The notes below the pieces were generated by a model that was not told the DNA's origin, made no database searches, and saw only the letters and a list, made by a program, of their open reading frames with translations. A DNA stretch of 47,190 nt. Origin: Caballeronia sordidicola. GTDB lineage: Bacteria > Pseudomonadota > Gammaproteobacteria > Burkholderiales > Burkholderiaceae. The number at the start of each line of letters is the position of its first letter. Position 1 is the first letter of the stretch. The stretch covers positions 1-47,190 of the forward strand of contig NZ_JNFG01000208.1 in assembly GCF_000729995.1 (NCBI RefSeq). The letters are read 5' to 3'. This document shows positions 1 to 8,852 of the stretch, piece by piece. Made by a program: the position numbers and the translations under genes.

Positions 1-37
1 CCCAGTCCAACCCCAAGTGCGAACGACCCCCGCCCCC

Positions 38-721
38 TTATGCGAACAACTCAACGACCGGCCACTTGCGCTCGGCTGCAATCACCCGCAATTTCGCATC
101 GGGGTTCGTTGCAACCGGATGAGTAACACGCTCCATCAACGGTACATCATTGATGGAATCGCTATAGAAATAGCTCGCTTCGAAATCCGCCAGTTTCAAT
201 CCCCGTGAAGCCAACCATTGCTCGGTGCGAACAATCTTGCCTTCACGGAAAGTCACCACCCCCACCGAGCGACCCGTGTAACGCCCAAACGGATCATCGC
301 CTTCAGTGCCCAGGTCGATCGCCAGCAAATGCTCAACGCCAAGCGCCTTCGCAATCGGCGCGGTGATGAACACATTGGTCGCGGTAACGATGCAGCACAA
401 ATGCCCCGCGTCAAGATGACGGCGCAGCAGCGCAAGCGCTTCAGGGCGGATGGCCGGTTCGATCACCGTCCTCATGAAGCTCGCATGCCACGCATCAAGT
501 TGTGCTCGCGGATGACGGGCGAGCGGCGCGAGTGTCAGGCCCAGATACTCGTCCATGTCGAGCGTACCGGCGACGTATTGCTGATAGTAGGCGTCGATCT
601 CCTCCGCATGGCCGGCACTGCCCTCAAAACCCAGCGTGGCGTAGAAGCGTGCCCACGACTGATCGCTATCCAGCGGCAGCAAGGTGTGATCCAGATCGAA
701 CAGCGCAAGAGTACGACTCAT
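38..721 (-). CDS. HAD-superfamily (subclass IB) phosphatase
   Basis: 227 residues, about the usual length for SerB-like HAD-IB phosphatases. The nucleophile motif DxDxT is at residues 9-13 (FDLDHT). The motif II threonine lies in IVTATN, and the motif IV acidic cluster is in YSDSINDVPL. A helical cap of about 80 residues sits between motifs I and II, as expected for cap type C1. The role inferred is cytoplasmic hydrolysis of a small phosphomonoester; the substrate cannot be read from the sequence. Relatives are annotated as phosphoserine or histidinol-phosphate phosphatase-like. It is divergent from the Na/Pi cotransporter-like gene, with about 230 bp between starts, so both may be fired from the same region. 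Family is secure, substrate open. Confidence 0.85.
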   Translation of the reverse strand: MSRTLALFDLDHTLLPLDSDQSWARFYATLGFEGSAGHAEEIDAYYQQYVAGTLDMDEYLGLTLAPLARHPRAQLDAWHASFMRTVIEPAIRPEALALLRRHLDAGHLCCIVTATNVFITAPIAKALGVEHLLAIDLGTEGDDPFGRYTGRSVGVVTFREGKIVRTEQWLASRGLKLADFEASYFYSDSINDVPLMERVTHPVATNPDAKLRVIAAERKWPVVELFA

Positions 722-951
722 CCGTATAGCCCTTGAATAACGGTAAAAAACGGGTAAAAAGTAGATAAAAAGCAGACAAAAAAACGCGCCAGACCGCCGT
801 CCGGCGCAGCTCGCCCGACACGATTCGATCGTAGCGTTAAATACCCAAAACTACAACAAAGCAAAATTGTACAACTCATTTGCGTGGCATCATTGCGCGT
901 ATCGAAGTACATTCAGGCAGTACAGTCGGAACGAACAACGGACGCAGCCTC

Positions 952-2625
952 ATGTTGATTCTCTTGAATATTTTGTCGGGCGTGGCGCTGCTGGTGTGGG
1001 GCACGCATATTGTCCGGACCGGCATCCTGCGGGTCTTCGGCGCGGAGTTGCGGCGCGTGCTCGGACGCAGTGCGAACAGCCGTTTCCGGGCGTTCGGCGC
1101 GGGCCTATGCGTAACGAGCCTGGTCCAGAGCAGCAACGCGACGGCGGTGCTGGCTTCGTCTTTCGCGGCGCAAGGCCTGCTGCCGCTCGCGCCGGGACTG
1201 GCCATCATGCTCGGCGCCGACGTTGGCACGGCGCTGATGTCACGCGTGCTCACGCTCGATCTCTCGTGGCTGTCGCCCATCCTGTTGCTTGGCGGCGTGA
1301 TCGCGTTCCTGTCATTCAAGCAGACCCGCACGGGCCAGGTGGGGCGCACGGTCATCGGGCTGGGGCTGATCCTGCTGGCGCTGCATCTGATTGTGGAAGC
1401 TGCTCAGCCCGTGATGCAGGGCGAAGGCGTGAAAGTCATGTTCGGCGCGCTGACGGGCGATTCCATGCTCGACACGCTGGTAGGCGCGGGCTTCGCCATG
1501 ATTTCCTACTCCAGTCTTGCTGCAGTCCTGCTGACTGCGACGCTGGCGTCATCGGGCGTGATTTCGCTGAAGGTGGCCGTGTGCCTCGTGATTGGTGCAA
1601 ACCTGGGCAGCGGGCTGCTTGCGGTGATCGGCACGCTGGGACAAAACCCCGCTGGCCGGCGTCTTGCGCTCGGCAATGTGCTGTTCAAGCTGGCCGGCGC
1701 GTTGATCGTGCTGCCGTTCGCCCCATGGATCGCGCAGGGAATCGGCGCATTGATCCCGTATCCGCGCGAGGCAGTGATCACATTCCATCTCGTCTACAAC
1801 ATGGTGCGCTGTGTCGCATGCATGCCGCTGATCGATCCGGTTTCGCGCCTGTGTTACCGGCTGCTGCCGGACCGGCCCGAAGCAAACCCGGAACTGCGGC
1901 CGCTGTATCTTGACCCGGTCGCGCTCTCCACACCCACGCTCGCGCTGGCGAATGCCGCGCGCGAAGCGCTGCGGATCGGCGACATCATCCGCACGATGCT
2001 CGACAACCTGCTCGACCTGATGCGGGCCAACGACCCGGTCAAGGCACGCTCGACCATCCGCATGGACGACGATGTCGATCAGCTCTATGCAGCTGTAAAA
2101 ACCTATCTGGCGCGCATCTCCCGCGAGCAACTTGACGAGGCGGACAGCCGTCGCTGGACCGACATCATTACGTTGACGATCAACCTGGAGCACGCGGGGG
2201 ACATCATCGAGCGCGTGGTGACCAATATTCTGGAGAAAAAGATTACGCACCGGCTGGCGTTTTCGCCCGAGGGTCTGGGCGAGCTGGAGGACCTGCATTC
2301 ACGCGTGATCCTGACCTTGCAACTCGGCCTGAGCGTATTTCTCAACAGCGACTTGCGCAGCGCCGAGCGCTTGCTGGCAGAGAAGGAGCGGTTCCGCGAT
2401 CTCGAGCGCAGTTATTCATACGCGCACCTGGACCGGCTGGCGGGGCAAAGCGCGCGCAGCATCGAGACCAGTGCGTTGCATCTGGACATCATCAGCGACC
2501 TCAAGCGCCTCAACTCGCTGTTCTGCTCGACGGCCTACCCGGTGCTCGACGCAGCCGGCGCACTGCGCGACACACGGCTGCGCCGCCGTGTGCTCGATGC
2601 GACCTACGGTAACGACAGCGTTTAA
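952..2625 (+). CDS. Na/Pi cotransporter family protein with C-terminal PhoU-like domain
   Basis: 557 residues from the ATG at 952. The open frame extends up to 880, but MLILLNILSG is the usual first helix of this family. The N-terminal half has about eight hydrophobic segments in two repeats. Repeat 1 carries the signature QSSNAT (59-64). The equivalent place in repeat 2 reads SYSSLA (185-190), so the usual Gln is Tyr. Residues from about 345 on are soluble and helical and resemble PhoU. The family imports phosphate with sodium or acts in phosphate efflux/homeostasis at the inner membrane. It converges on the DeoR-type gene with only 3 bp between stop codons. Family is confident; transport activity is uncertain because of the altered second repeat. 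Confidence 0.85.
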   Translation: MLILLNILSGVALLVWGTHIVRTGILRVFGAELRRVLGRSANSRFRAFGAGLCVTSLVQSSNATAVLASSFAAQGLLPLAPGLAIMLGADVGTALMSRVLTLDLSWLSPILLLGGVIAFLSFKQTRTGQVGRTVIGLGLILLALHLIVEAAQPVMQGEGVKVMFGALTGDSMLDTLVGAGFAMISYSSLAAVLLTATLASSGVISLKVAVCLVIGANLGSGLLAVIGTLGQNPAGRRLALGNVLFKLAGALIVLPFAPWIAQGIGALIPYPREAVITFHLVYNMVRCVACMPLIDPVSRLCYRLLPDRPEANPELRPLYLDPVALSTPTLALANAAREALRIGDIIRTMLDNLLDLMRANDPVKARSTIRMDDDVDQLYAAVKTYLARISREQLDEADSRRWTDIITLTINLEHAGDIIERVVTNILEKKITHRLAFSPEGLGELEDLHSRVILTLQLGLSVFLNSDLRSAERLLAEKERFRDLERSYSYAHLDRLAGQSARSIETSALHLDIISDLKRLNSLFCSTAYPVLDAAGALRDTRLRRRVLDATYGNDSV

Positions 2626-2628
2626 ACG

Positions 2629-3399
2629 CTAGGCGAGAATCACTTGCGGCAGCTTCTTGCGCAATGACAGCAGCGCCGGACCTTCGGCGCCTTTCTTGTT
2701 GGTGATCAGCGTATCCACGCGATTGATCGGGCAGAACGCAATCCTGCTGCACTGCCCGATCTTGCTGTAGTCGGCGAGGATCACCACCCGGTCGGCGTGC
2801 GCGACCATCGCGCGGGCCACCTCGGTTTCAGCGTGATCGAAGTTCGTCGCACCATGCCGGTGGTCGATGGCGACCGGCGAGAGCAAGGCCACGTCGGCGC
2901 GGTACCTGAGAATCTCGGCGACGGTCGTGCCGCCCACCGTGGCGAATGCACGGTCGCTGATCGAGCCGCCGAGCAGGATGATCTCGTTGCTCGAATCGGT
3001 CTTTTCGCCGCTCGAGCGCATCTTCTGGGCGACGTCGATGGAGTTCGTGATGATGGTCAGGTTGGCCAGCTTGGCGAGTTCTTCGGCCAGGATGGCGGTG
3101 GTCGTGCCGGCATCGATGAACAAGGTTTGTCCACTGCTGACGAGCGCCGTAGCGGCCCGCGCAATGGCGTTCTTCGACTTGACGTGCGTATGGCTGCGCT
3201 CGGCGATCGGCGCTTCGTCAGCCGGGCGCGTCACGCCGCCATGCACCCGCCGCAATTCACCCAGTGCTTCCAGATCCACCAGATCGCGCCGGACCGTCTC
3301 ACGCGACACGCCGAGCTCGGCCATGATGCGTTCGGTCGACACGCGTTCAAGCGTGGCGAGCAGCGCGCGAATTCTCTGATGACGATCTTCCTGCCACAT
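2629..3399 (-). CDS. DeoR/GlpR-family transcriptional regulator
   Basis: 256 residues. The N-terminal winged helix-turn-helix (about 1-57) has the family motif VSRETVRRDLVDLEALG followed by RRVHGGV. The rest is a DeoR C-terminal sensor domain with the sugar-isomerase-like fold; FIDAGTTTAILAEEL and IITNSIDVA are typical motifs. Such proteins usually repress transport and catabolic genes and release DNA on binding a phosphorylated sugar or polyol. It is divergent from the ABC importer operon that starts at 3924, with about 520 bp between, so that operon is the most likely target. A phosphorylated ligand would fit, but this is inferred from the family. Confidence 0.9.
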   Translation of the reverse strand: MWQEDRHQRIRALLATLERVSTERIMAELGVSRETVRRDLVDLEALGELRRVHGGVTRPADEAPIAERSHTHVKSKNAIARAATALVSSGQTLFIDAGTTTAILAEELAKLANLTIITNSIDVAQKMRSSGEKTDSSNEIILLGGSISDRAFATVGGTTVAEILRYRADVALLSPVAIDHRHGATNFDHAETEVARAMVAHADRVVILADYSKIGQCSRIAFCPINRVDTLITNKKGAEGPALLSLRKKLPQVILA

Positions 3400-3923
3400 G
3401 CTGTATTCCTGAGCGTTGAAGTCGAGTGAGTATTAGTGAAAACGAGTAGACGCCGAGTAGACGGCGAAGCAAAGCCGCGTGGCTGCCGATCCAGTTCGGC
3501 AGCCTCAAGTCTTGTGAACGGACTATGTGTCGTCCGTGTGTCGCCAATATTAATAGGCTGCCAATCGAAGCTTCCAAGCGAAGCTGCCAAGCGCCACGTG
3601 TTACCGGAAATTCCAGCTGAAAGATTAACAAGAACCGGCGCCGCTGATGTTGCATTTTTTTGGATACTTGCGAATTTGGGTATTTGAACTTAGTCTCTCC
3701 GTCACACTCGCAGATAGTTCCCTTGGACCGTCCGCAGTGCCTGAAAGTAGTCCTGGATTGCTGTCTTTTTCACCGTCGTCATCGTTCTTAAACATTTGGC
3801 CGCCAGAGTCGCGTGCGCGCCGAATGTGAGTGCGCATTAAAAAACAAGTTCCGGACAATGCAGCAAGTACGCAGCACGCAACTTTCCAAAAACGTAAGCA
3901 CGCAGGCAGAGGATGGAATCACC
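3400..3923. other. Divergent intergenic region between deoR-type gene and ABC operon
   Basis: About 520 bp without a convincing gene. It holds a perfect 9-bp inverted repeat (GGCTGCCGA at 3481-3489 and TCGGCAGCC at 3496-3504, 6-nt loop). A tandem pair CGAGTAGAC spaced 12 bp lies at about 3446-3466. The stretch 3650-3690 is AT-rich and could hold promoters. The region presumably carries the promoters of both flanking units and the operator of the regulator. No -35/-10 pair is convincing enough to mark. Confidence 0.5.
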
Positions 3924-5063
3924 ATGAATCAAGACGGGTTGCGAGTGAATTCGACATTTCGCCGCTTGGGCGGCCGTGCGTCCATTACAGCAGCGATCGC
4001 TGCGCTGACCGCGGTGGCGGGGCAGGCTGTGGCGGCGCCGCCGGCGTCCCTTATCGATGCTGCGAAGAAGGAAGGCCAGCTGACCACGATCGCCTTGCCG
4101 CACGACTGGTGCGGTTATGGCGCGCTGATCGAAGGCTTCAAGGCGAAGTACGGTATCACGGTGAACGAACTGAATCCGGACGCTGGTTCGGGTGACGAAG
4201 TCGAAGCCATCAAGGCAAACAAGGGCAACACCGGACCGCAGGCGCCGGACGTGATCGACGTCGGTTTGTCGTTTGGACCGACGGCACAGGCCGCCGGCTT
4301 GCTGCAGCCTTACAAGGTGTCGACGTGGTCGTCGATTCCCGACTCGGCCAAGGAGAAGGACGGCTATTGGTACGGTGATTACTACGGCGTGCTGTCGTTT
4401 GAAGTGAACACCGACATGATCGACAAGGTCCCGGCCGACTGGCCCGACCTGCTCAAGTCCGACTATAAGAATGCCGTTGCACTCGCGGGCGACCCGCGCT
4501 CGGCTAACCAGGCCATCCAGGCTGTGTACGCGGCCGGGTTGTCGCAAAGCAAGGGCGATGCGTCGAAGGCCGGCGCTGCGGGCCTGAGCTATTTCGGCAC
4601 GCTGAACAAGAACGGCAACTTCGTGCCGGTGATCGGGAAGGCAGCGTCACTGGCGCAAGGCACCACGCCGATCGTCGTGCGCTGGGACTACAACGCGCTG
4701 GCGGATCGCGATACGCTGAAGGGCAATCCGAAGGTGGCGGTGGTCGTGCCGAAGACGGGCGTGGTGGCCGGCGTCTACGTACAGGGCATCAGTGCTTACG
4801 CTCCGCATCCGAACGCGGCCAAGCTGTGGATGGAATACCTGTATTCGGACGAAGGCCAGATTGGCTGGCTCACGGGCTACTGCCATCCGATCCGCTTCAA
4901 GGACCTCGAAGCGAACAAGAAGATCCCGGCAGCGCTGCTCGCCAAGTTGCCGCCGCCGTCGGCCTACAAGAACGTGGTGTTCCCGACGCTCGACGAGCAA
5001 AACGCTTCGAAGGCGCTCATCACGAAGCAGTGGGATCAGGTAGTCGGCGCCAACGTGAAGTAA
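3924..5063 (+). CDS. ABC transporter periplasmic substrate-binding protein
   Basis: 379 residues from the ATG at 3924, which has a purine-rich GAGG about 10 nt upstream and gives a proper signal peptide: a basic start, hydrophobic AAIAALTAVAGQAV, then cleavage near AVAA/PPASL (residues 31-36). The longer frame from 3813 would bury the signal. The mature protein has the fold of the iron(III)/spermidine/putrescine-type binding proteins, with blocks such as GYWYGDYYGVLSFEVNTDMI and APHPNAAKLWMEYLYSDEGQ. It delivers a small solute to the permeases encoded next. Substrate unknown: the family covers polyamines, ferric iron, thiamine, phosphonates and others. First gene of a four-gene operon. Confidence 0.88.
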   Translation: MNQDGLRVNSTFRRLGGRASITAAIAALTAVAGQAVAAPPASLIDAAKKEGQLTTIALPHDWCGYGALIEGFKAKYGITVNELNPDAGSGDEVEAIKANKGNTGPQAPDVIDVGLSFGPTAQAAGLLQPYKVSTWSSIPDSAKEKDGYWYGDYYGVLSFEVNTDMIDKVPADWPDLLKSDYKNAVALAGDPRSANQAIQAVYAAGLSQSKGDASKAGAAGLSYFGTLNKNGNFVPVIGKAASLAQGTTPIVVRWDYNALADRDTLKGNPKVAVVVPKTGVVAGVYVQGISAYAPHPNAAKLWMEYLYSDEGQIGWLTGYCHPIRFKDLEANKKIPAALLAKLPPPSAYKNVVFPTLDEQNASKALITKQWDQVVGANVK

Positions 5064-5200
5064 CTGCTTGAAACGCGCCGTATGCAGTAGTCGCATGCAG
5101 TAACGTAGTGCACGGGTAGCCGGACTCGATGTCCGGCTACTCTTCCGGCTCGCGCTTTGTGCCTGGTCCCCAGCGCGGCCTGTCAGTCAAGAGCGACATC

Positions 5201-6148
5201 ATGAGCACTTCATCGAAGATCGCCACGCCCATGTCCGGACATGAGGAGCGCGAGGGGAAGTCGAACCCTTCGCTCGGCCCCGGCATGAAGGCGGCGCGAC
5301 GCGTGTCGCCCGCGTGGAATTATCTCGGCGTCTTACCGTTTTTCGCGTTTGCGGTCTTGTTCCTGCTGCTGCCCACCGCATGGCTGATGGTCGGCGCGTT
5401 CCAGGACGCGCAGGGCAATTTCACGCTTGAAAATTTCCGCCAGTTGCTGCAGCCCAGCGTGCTCGACGCGTACTGGATCAGCTTCAAGGTCAGCGCGGCA
5501 TCGGCACTGGGCGGCGGCGTGCTCGGACTGCTGCTGGCCTGGGCCGCCGTGCAGGGCAAGCTGCCTGTGTGGATTCGCCCGACCCTGATGACGTTCTCCG
5601 GCGTCGCGTCGAACTTCGCGGGCGTGCCGCTCGCGTTCGCGTTCATCTGCACGCTCGGGCGCGTCGGCCTCGTCACGGTGCTGCTGAAGAAGTATGTCGG
5701 CATCAACCTGTATTCCACGGGCTTCAGCGTGCTGAGCTTCACGGGGCTGACGCTGACCTACCTGTACTTCCAGATTCCGCTGATGGTTCTCATCATCACG
5801 CCGGCGCTCGACGGTCTCAAGCGCGAATGGCGTGAGGCGTGCGATTGTCTGGGCGGAAGCGCTTACCACTACTGGATGTTCGTCGCGCTGCCTGTTCTCT
5901 GGCCGAGCGTGCTCGGCGCCACGCTGCTGCTGTTCGCCAATGCGTTCGGCGCTGTGGCAACGGCCTATGCGCTCACGGGCAGTTCGCTCAACATCGTCCC
6001 GATCGTGCTGTACGCGCAGATTCGCGGCGATGTGCTGCACAACGAAAATCTTGGTTATGCGCTCGCGCTCGGCATGGTGCTCGTCACCGGCTTGTCCAAC
6101 GGCGGTTATATCTGGTTGCGCTCACGCGCTGAAAGGGGCCGTCGATGA
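5201..6148 (+). CDS. ABC transporter permease (first of pair)
   Basis: 315 residues from the ATG at 5201; an upstream in-frame ATG at 5129 is possible but adds a non-conserved tail. About 40 hydrophilic residues precede the first membrane helix (YLGVLPFFAFAVLFLLLPTAWL), and about six helices follow. The EAA-loop that contacts the ATPase is visible as REACDCLGGSAYHYWMFVALP. It forms half of the membrane channel of the importer. It overlaps the second permease by 4 bp (ATGA), so translation is coupled. The 137-bp gap from the binding protein gene is longer than the other junctions and may let the binding protein be made in excess. Confidence 0.9.
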   Translation: MSTSSKIATPMSGHEEREGKSNPSLGPGMKAARRVSPAWNYLGVLPFFAFAVLFLLLPTAWLMVGAFQDAQGNFTLENFRQLLQPSVLDAYWISFKVSAASALGGGVLGLLLAWAAVQGKLPVWIRPTLMTFSGVASNFAGVPLAFAFICTLGRVGLVTVLLKKYVGINLYSTGFSVLSFTGLTLTYLYFQIPLMVLIITPALDGLKREWREACDCLGGSAYHYWMFVALPVLWPSVLGATLLLFANAFGAVATAYALTGSSLNIVPIVLYAQIRGDVLHNENLGYALALGMVLVTGLSNGGYIWLRSRAERGRR

Positions 6149-6984
6149 GCACCGTCACCACAGTCACTCCAACTCCGGTTCCTGATAACAAGGTCCGGGC
6201 CCAGACGCGCGCGGGCGCGTGGATCGCGATGGTCATCGGCGCGCTGTACTTCCTGCTGCCGCTGGCGGCAACCGTGGATTTCAGCCTGAAGATGCGTCGC
6301 GGCGAATACAGCTTCGACGCCTACCGTGTCGTGCTCGCCGATCCGCATTTCCAGGCGTCGTTCGGCTACTCCATCATGATGGGCGTGTTCGCCATCGTGC
6401 TTGGGGTGCTGCTGGTTGTGCCGACCGCCTACTGGGTGCAGTTGCGCTTGCCGAAGCTGCGTCCGCTGATCGAGTTCATCACGCTGCTGCCGCTGGTGAT
6501 CCCGGCCATCGTGATCGTGTTCGGCTATCTGCATATCTACAACAGCAGTTCGTTCCTGCCGCTCACCGGCAACGAGCGCGCGACTGACTTCCTGTTGATC
6601 TGTGGCTATGTCACGTTGTGTTTGCCCTATATGTACCGCTCGGTGGATGCGGGCTTGCGCGCCGTCGATGTCCGCTCGCTCACCGAAGCCGCCGAGTGCC
6701 TGGGGGCGAACTGGCCGACCATTCTCTTCAAGATCATCTTTCCGAACGTGCGTTCCGGGATCTTGTCGGGCGCGTTCCTGACGTTCGCGGTGGTGATCGG
6801 CGAATTCACGCTGGCCAGCCTGCTCAACCGTCCGGCGTTCGGGCCGTATCTGCAGTTGATCGGCGCGAACCGGGCGTATGAACCTTCGGCGCTCGCGATC
6901 ATCGCGTTCGCCATTACGTGGGCCTCGATGGGGCTTATTCAGGTCTTCGGCTCGGCGCGCGCTCTCGCCGGACAAAAAATTTAA
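6145..6984 (+). CDS. ABC transporter permease (second of pair)
   Basis: 279 residues with about six membrane helices. The ATPase-contact EAA motif is EAAECLGANWPTILFKIIFP, close to the PotC/FbpB type. Its start overlaps the stop of the first permease in an ATGA. With that protein it forms the heterodimeric inner-membrane channel. The C-terminus is short after the last helix (IIAFAITWASMGLIQVFGSARALA). The ATPase gene begins 14 bp downstream. Family membership is secure; the transported solute is not identifiable. Confidence 0.9.
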   Translation: MSTVTTVTPTPVPDNKVRAQTRAGAWIAMVIGALYFLLPLAATVDFSLKMRRGEYSFDAYRVVLADPHFQASFGYSIMMGVFAIVLGVLLVVPTAYWVQLRLPKLRPLIEFITLLPLVIPAIVIVFGYLHIYNSSSFLPLTGNERATDFLLICGYVTLCLPYMYRSVDAGLRAVDVRSLTEAAECLGANWPTILFKIIFPNVRSGILSGAFLTFAVVIGEFTLASLLNRPAFGPYLQLIGANRAYEPSALAIIAFAITWASMGLIQVFGSARALAGQKI

Positions 6985-6998
6985 AGGGCAGGCTTGTC

Positions 6999-8066
6999 AT
7001 GGCACTTCTCGAGATCGAAAACCTCTCCAAGACGTTCGGCACGAACACCGTGCTGCATCAGTTCGATATGCAAATCGAGCGTGGCGAATTCATCACCTTC
7101 CTCGGGCCGTCGGGTTGCGGCAAGACGACGGTGCTGCGAATGATCGCCGGCTTCGAAACGCCTACGCGCGGCACGATCAAGCTCGGCGGGCGCGACGTCA
7201 CCCACGTGCGCACGCGCCAACGCAAGGTCGGCATGGTGTTCCAGTCGTATGCGCTGTTTCCGAACATGACGGTGGCGGACAACATCGGCTTCGGGCTGAA
7301 GGTGATGGGGCGCCCGCAGACGGAGATCAAGGCGCGGGTGAAGGAAATGCTCGAGCTGATCAAGCTGCCTCACCTGGCCGACCGGTACCCGTGGCAGATG
7401 TCAGGTGGTCAGCAGCAACGGGTGGCGCTTGCGCGGGCGCTTGCCAACAAACCGCAGGTGCTGCTGCTCGACGAACCGCTCTCCGCTCTCGATGCGAAGA
7501 TTCGCGTCTCCCTGCGCGAGGACATTCGCAACTTGCAGCGTGAGCTCGGCATTACCTCGATTTTCGTGACGCACGACCAGGAAGAAGCGCTGTCGATTTC
7601 CGACCGGATCGTGGTGATGAACGAAGGGCGCGTAGAGCAGATCGGCACGCCCTCGGAGATCTATAACTTTCCGCGTACGCGCTTCGTGGCGTCGTTTGTC
7701 GGAACGTTGAATCTGCTGTCGGGACAGGTGGTGGATCCGGCGAGCGGAAAGATCGTGGTCGGGGGCCAGGAATTGCGGACCTCGCACGCGCTCAGTTCCG
7801 CCGATACCGGCAAACAGCGGATGCTCGCGGTCAGGCCCGAGGCCATCGTGCTGGAAGCGCCGGCCAACGGGCGTAATACACTTGCGGCGACGGTCGAGGA
7901 GGTCAATTTCCTCGGTGCCGTAGTGCGGATCAGGACACGCGTGGATCAGTCCGTGATTTCCCTCGATATATTCAACGACCCGAATCGGCGCTTGCCGGAG
8001 CGCGGGCAACCCGTGGCGCTCGGGTTCTCGCATGAGAATTTGCTGGTGCTGGAGGAGGGGGCTTGA
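6999..8066 (+). CDS. ABC transporter ATP-binding protein, PotA/FbpC type
   Basis: 355 residues from the ATG at 6999. Walker A is GPSGCGKTT (36-44), the signature is SGGQQ (135-139), Walker B is LLLDEP (155-160), and the switch His lies in FVTHDQEEAL. After about residue 235 comes a TOBE-type C-terminal domain (LAVRPEAIVL ... LGAVVRIRTRV ... LGFSHENLLVL), typical of putrescine/iron/sugar importers and sometimes a regulatory site. It energises import through the two permeases upstream. It is the last gene of the operon, followed 40 bp later by a strong intrinsic terminator. Confidence 0.93.
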   Translation: MALLEIENLSKTFGTNTVLHQFDMQIERGEFITFLGPSGCGKTTVLRMIAGFETPTRGTIKLGGRDVTHVRTRQRKVGMVFQSYALFPNMTVADNIGFGLKVMGRPQTEIKARVKEMLELIKLPHLADRYPWQMSGGQQQRVALARALANKPQVLLLDEPLSALDAKIRVSLREDIRNLQRELGITSIFVTHDQEEALSISDRIVVMNEGRVEQIGTPSEIYNFPRTRFVASFVGTLNLLSGQVVDPASGKIVVGGQELRTSHALSSADTGKQRMLAVRPEAIVLEAPANGRNTLAATVEEVNFLGAVVRIRTRVDQSVISLDIFNDPNRRLPERGQPVALGFSHENLLVLEEGA

Positions 8067-8105
8067 TCGTCGGAGTTGGGTAGCGATGACCGGGTTGTTT
8101 CAAAG

Positions 8106-8139
8106 AAGGCCGCTTTGCATTGCGCAAGCGGCCTTTTTC
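8106..8139 (+). terminator. Intrinsic terminator of the ABC importer operon
   Basis: A perfect 10-bp stem: AAGGCCGCTT at 8106-8115 and AAGCGGCCTT at 8126-8135, with a 10-nt loop. It is followed by TTTTCT. It lies 40 bp after the ATPase stop codon in the correct orientation. Confidence 0.85.
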
Positions 8140-8233
8140 TTGTGCGAAACCGTGGCCGCGACGTATTTCAGCGCCGGCACGCCCCCGTTTTTTCCGTCCG
8201 AGTCCCGTTTCCAAAAAGCGGCACAATCTACAC

Positions 8234-8281
8234 GTCCGTCTCAAAATGTTAAGGTAGTGCTCGGTTTATTTTGAGACGGAC
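8234..8281 (+). promoter_or_regulatory. Perfect 14-bp inverted repeat just before a lipoprotein start
   Basis: Arms GTCCGTCTCAAAAT (8234-8247) and ATTTTGAGACGGAC (8268-8281) are exact reverse complements across a 20-nt gap. The right arm ends 9 nt before the GTG at 8291 and contains GAGACGG, the only purine-rich stretch that could act as a ribosome binding site. As RNA it would fold and hide that site; as DNA it could be an operator. It is not followed by a T run, so it is unlikely to be a terminator. Confidence 0.55.
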
Positions 8282-8290
8282 AGCAAAAGC

Positions 8291-8836
8291 GTGATTTTCA
8301 GCACCCATTTGAAGGTTTTAGGCGTTTCCCTCGCCGCATCGATTCTAGTTCTTGGCGCCTGCGCGCCGCTGCCTACTGACGGCAGCGCCGGCAGCGCGCT
8401 GCCAGCGTCGAGCGCCGTTCCGGTGGCCGTCGCCAAACCGCAACTTCCCACGAGACGTTCCGCGCAGGTCGATTCCACCGGCGCTCCCGCCCCACAACGC
8501 ATTGAAGTCGGCGGTCCCAGTGGCTACCGGACCGAAGTCTCCATTACGCCGCCCAAGCAGGTGTGCGATCTCGACGCCTTCGCCGACGGTGTCCAGTACG
8601 GTTATGCCTACACCTGGAATCGCCTCGAGATGGAACAGGCACGTGAAGGCGGCAAGACCGCCGGGGCGCCGCAACCCCAGTTCGATCCGTCAGCTATCCG
8701 TTTGCAGGACGAGCAGTACAAAATCGTGTGGAACGGCGCCCAGCGTGTGAATGCGTGTGCGTCGGATGGTTATCTGATCGGGCGCATCGTGGGTACGCAC
8801 CGGGCTTACACCGATCTCAAGGGCGGCGCGAGCTGA
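8291..8836 (+). CDS. Putative lipoprotein of unknown function
   Basis: 181 residues starting at a GTG; no ATG with a signal peptide is available. It has a lipoprotein signal: hydrophobic VLGVSLAASILVLGAC with the lipobox LGAC at 21-24, so Cys24 would be lipidated. After Cys24 is a Ser/Pro/Ala-rich linker to about residue 75. A conserved-looking C-terminal domain follows, with two cysteines (VCDLDAFADGVQYGY and RVNACASDGYLIGR) that could form a disulphide. Function not recognised. It converges on the next small lipoprotein gene with 16 bp between stops. The hairpin right before the start suggests controlled translation or operator control. Confidence 0.7.
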   Translation: MIFSTHLKVLGVSLAASILVLGACAPLPTDGSAGSALPASSAVPVAVAKPQLPTRRSAQVDSTGAPAPQRIEVGGPSGYRTEVSITPPKQVCDLDAFADGVQYGYAYTWNRLEMEQAREGGKTAGAPQPQFDPSAIRLQDEQYKIVWNGAQRVNACASDGYLIGRIVGTHRAYTDLKGGAS

Positions 8837-8852
8837 TCGTGTGCCGCGTCGT

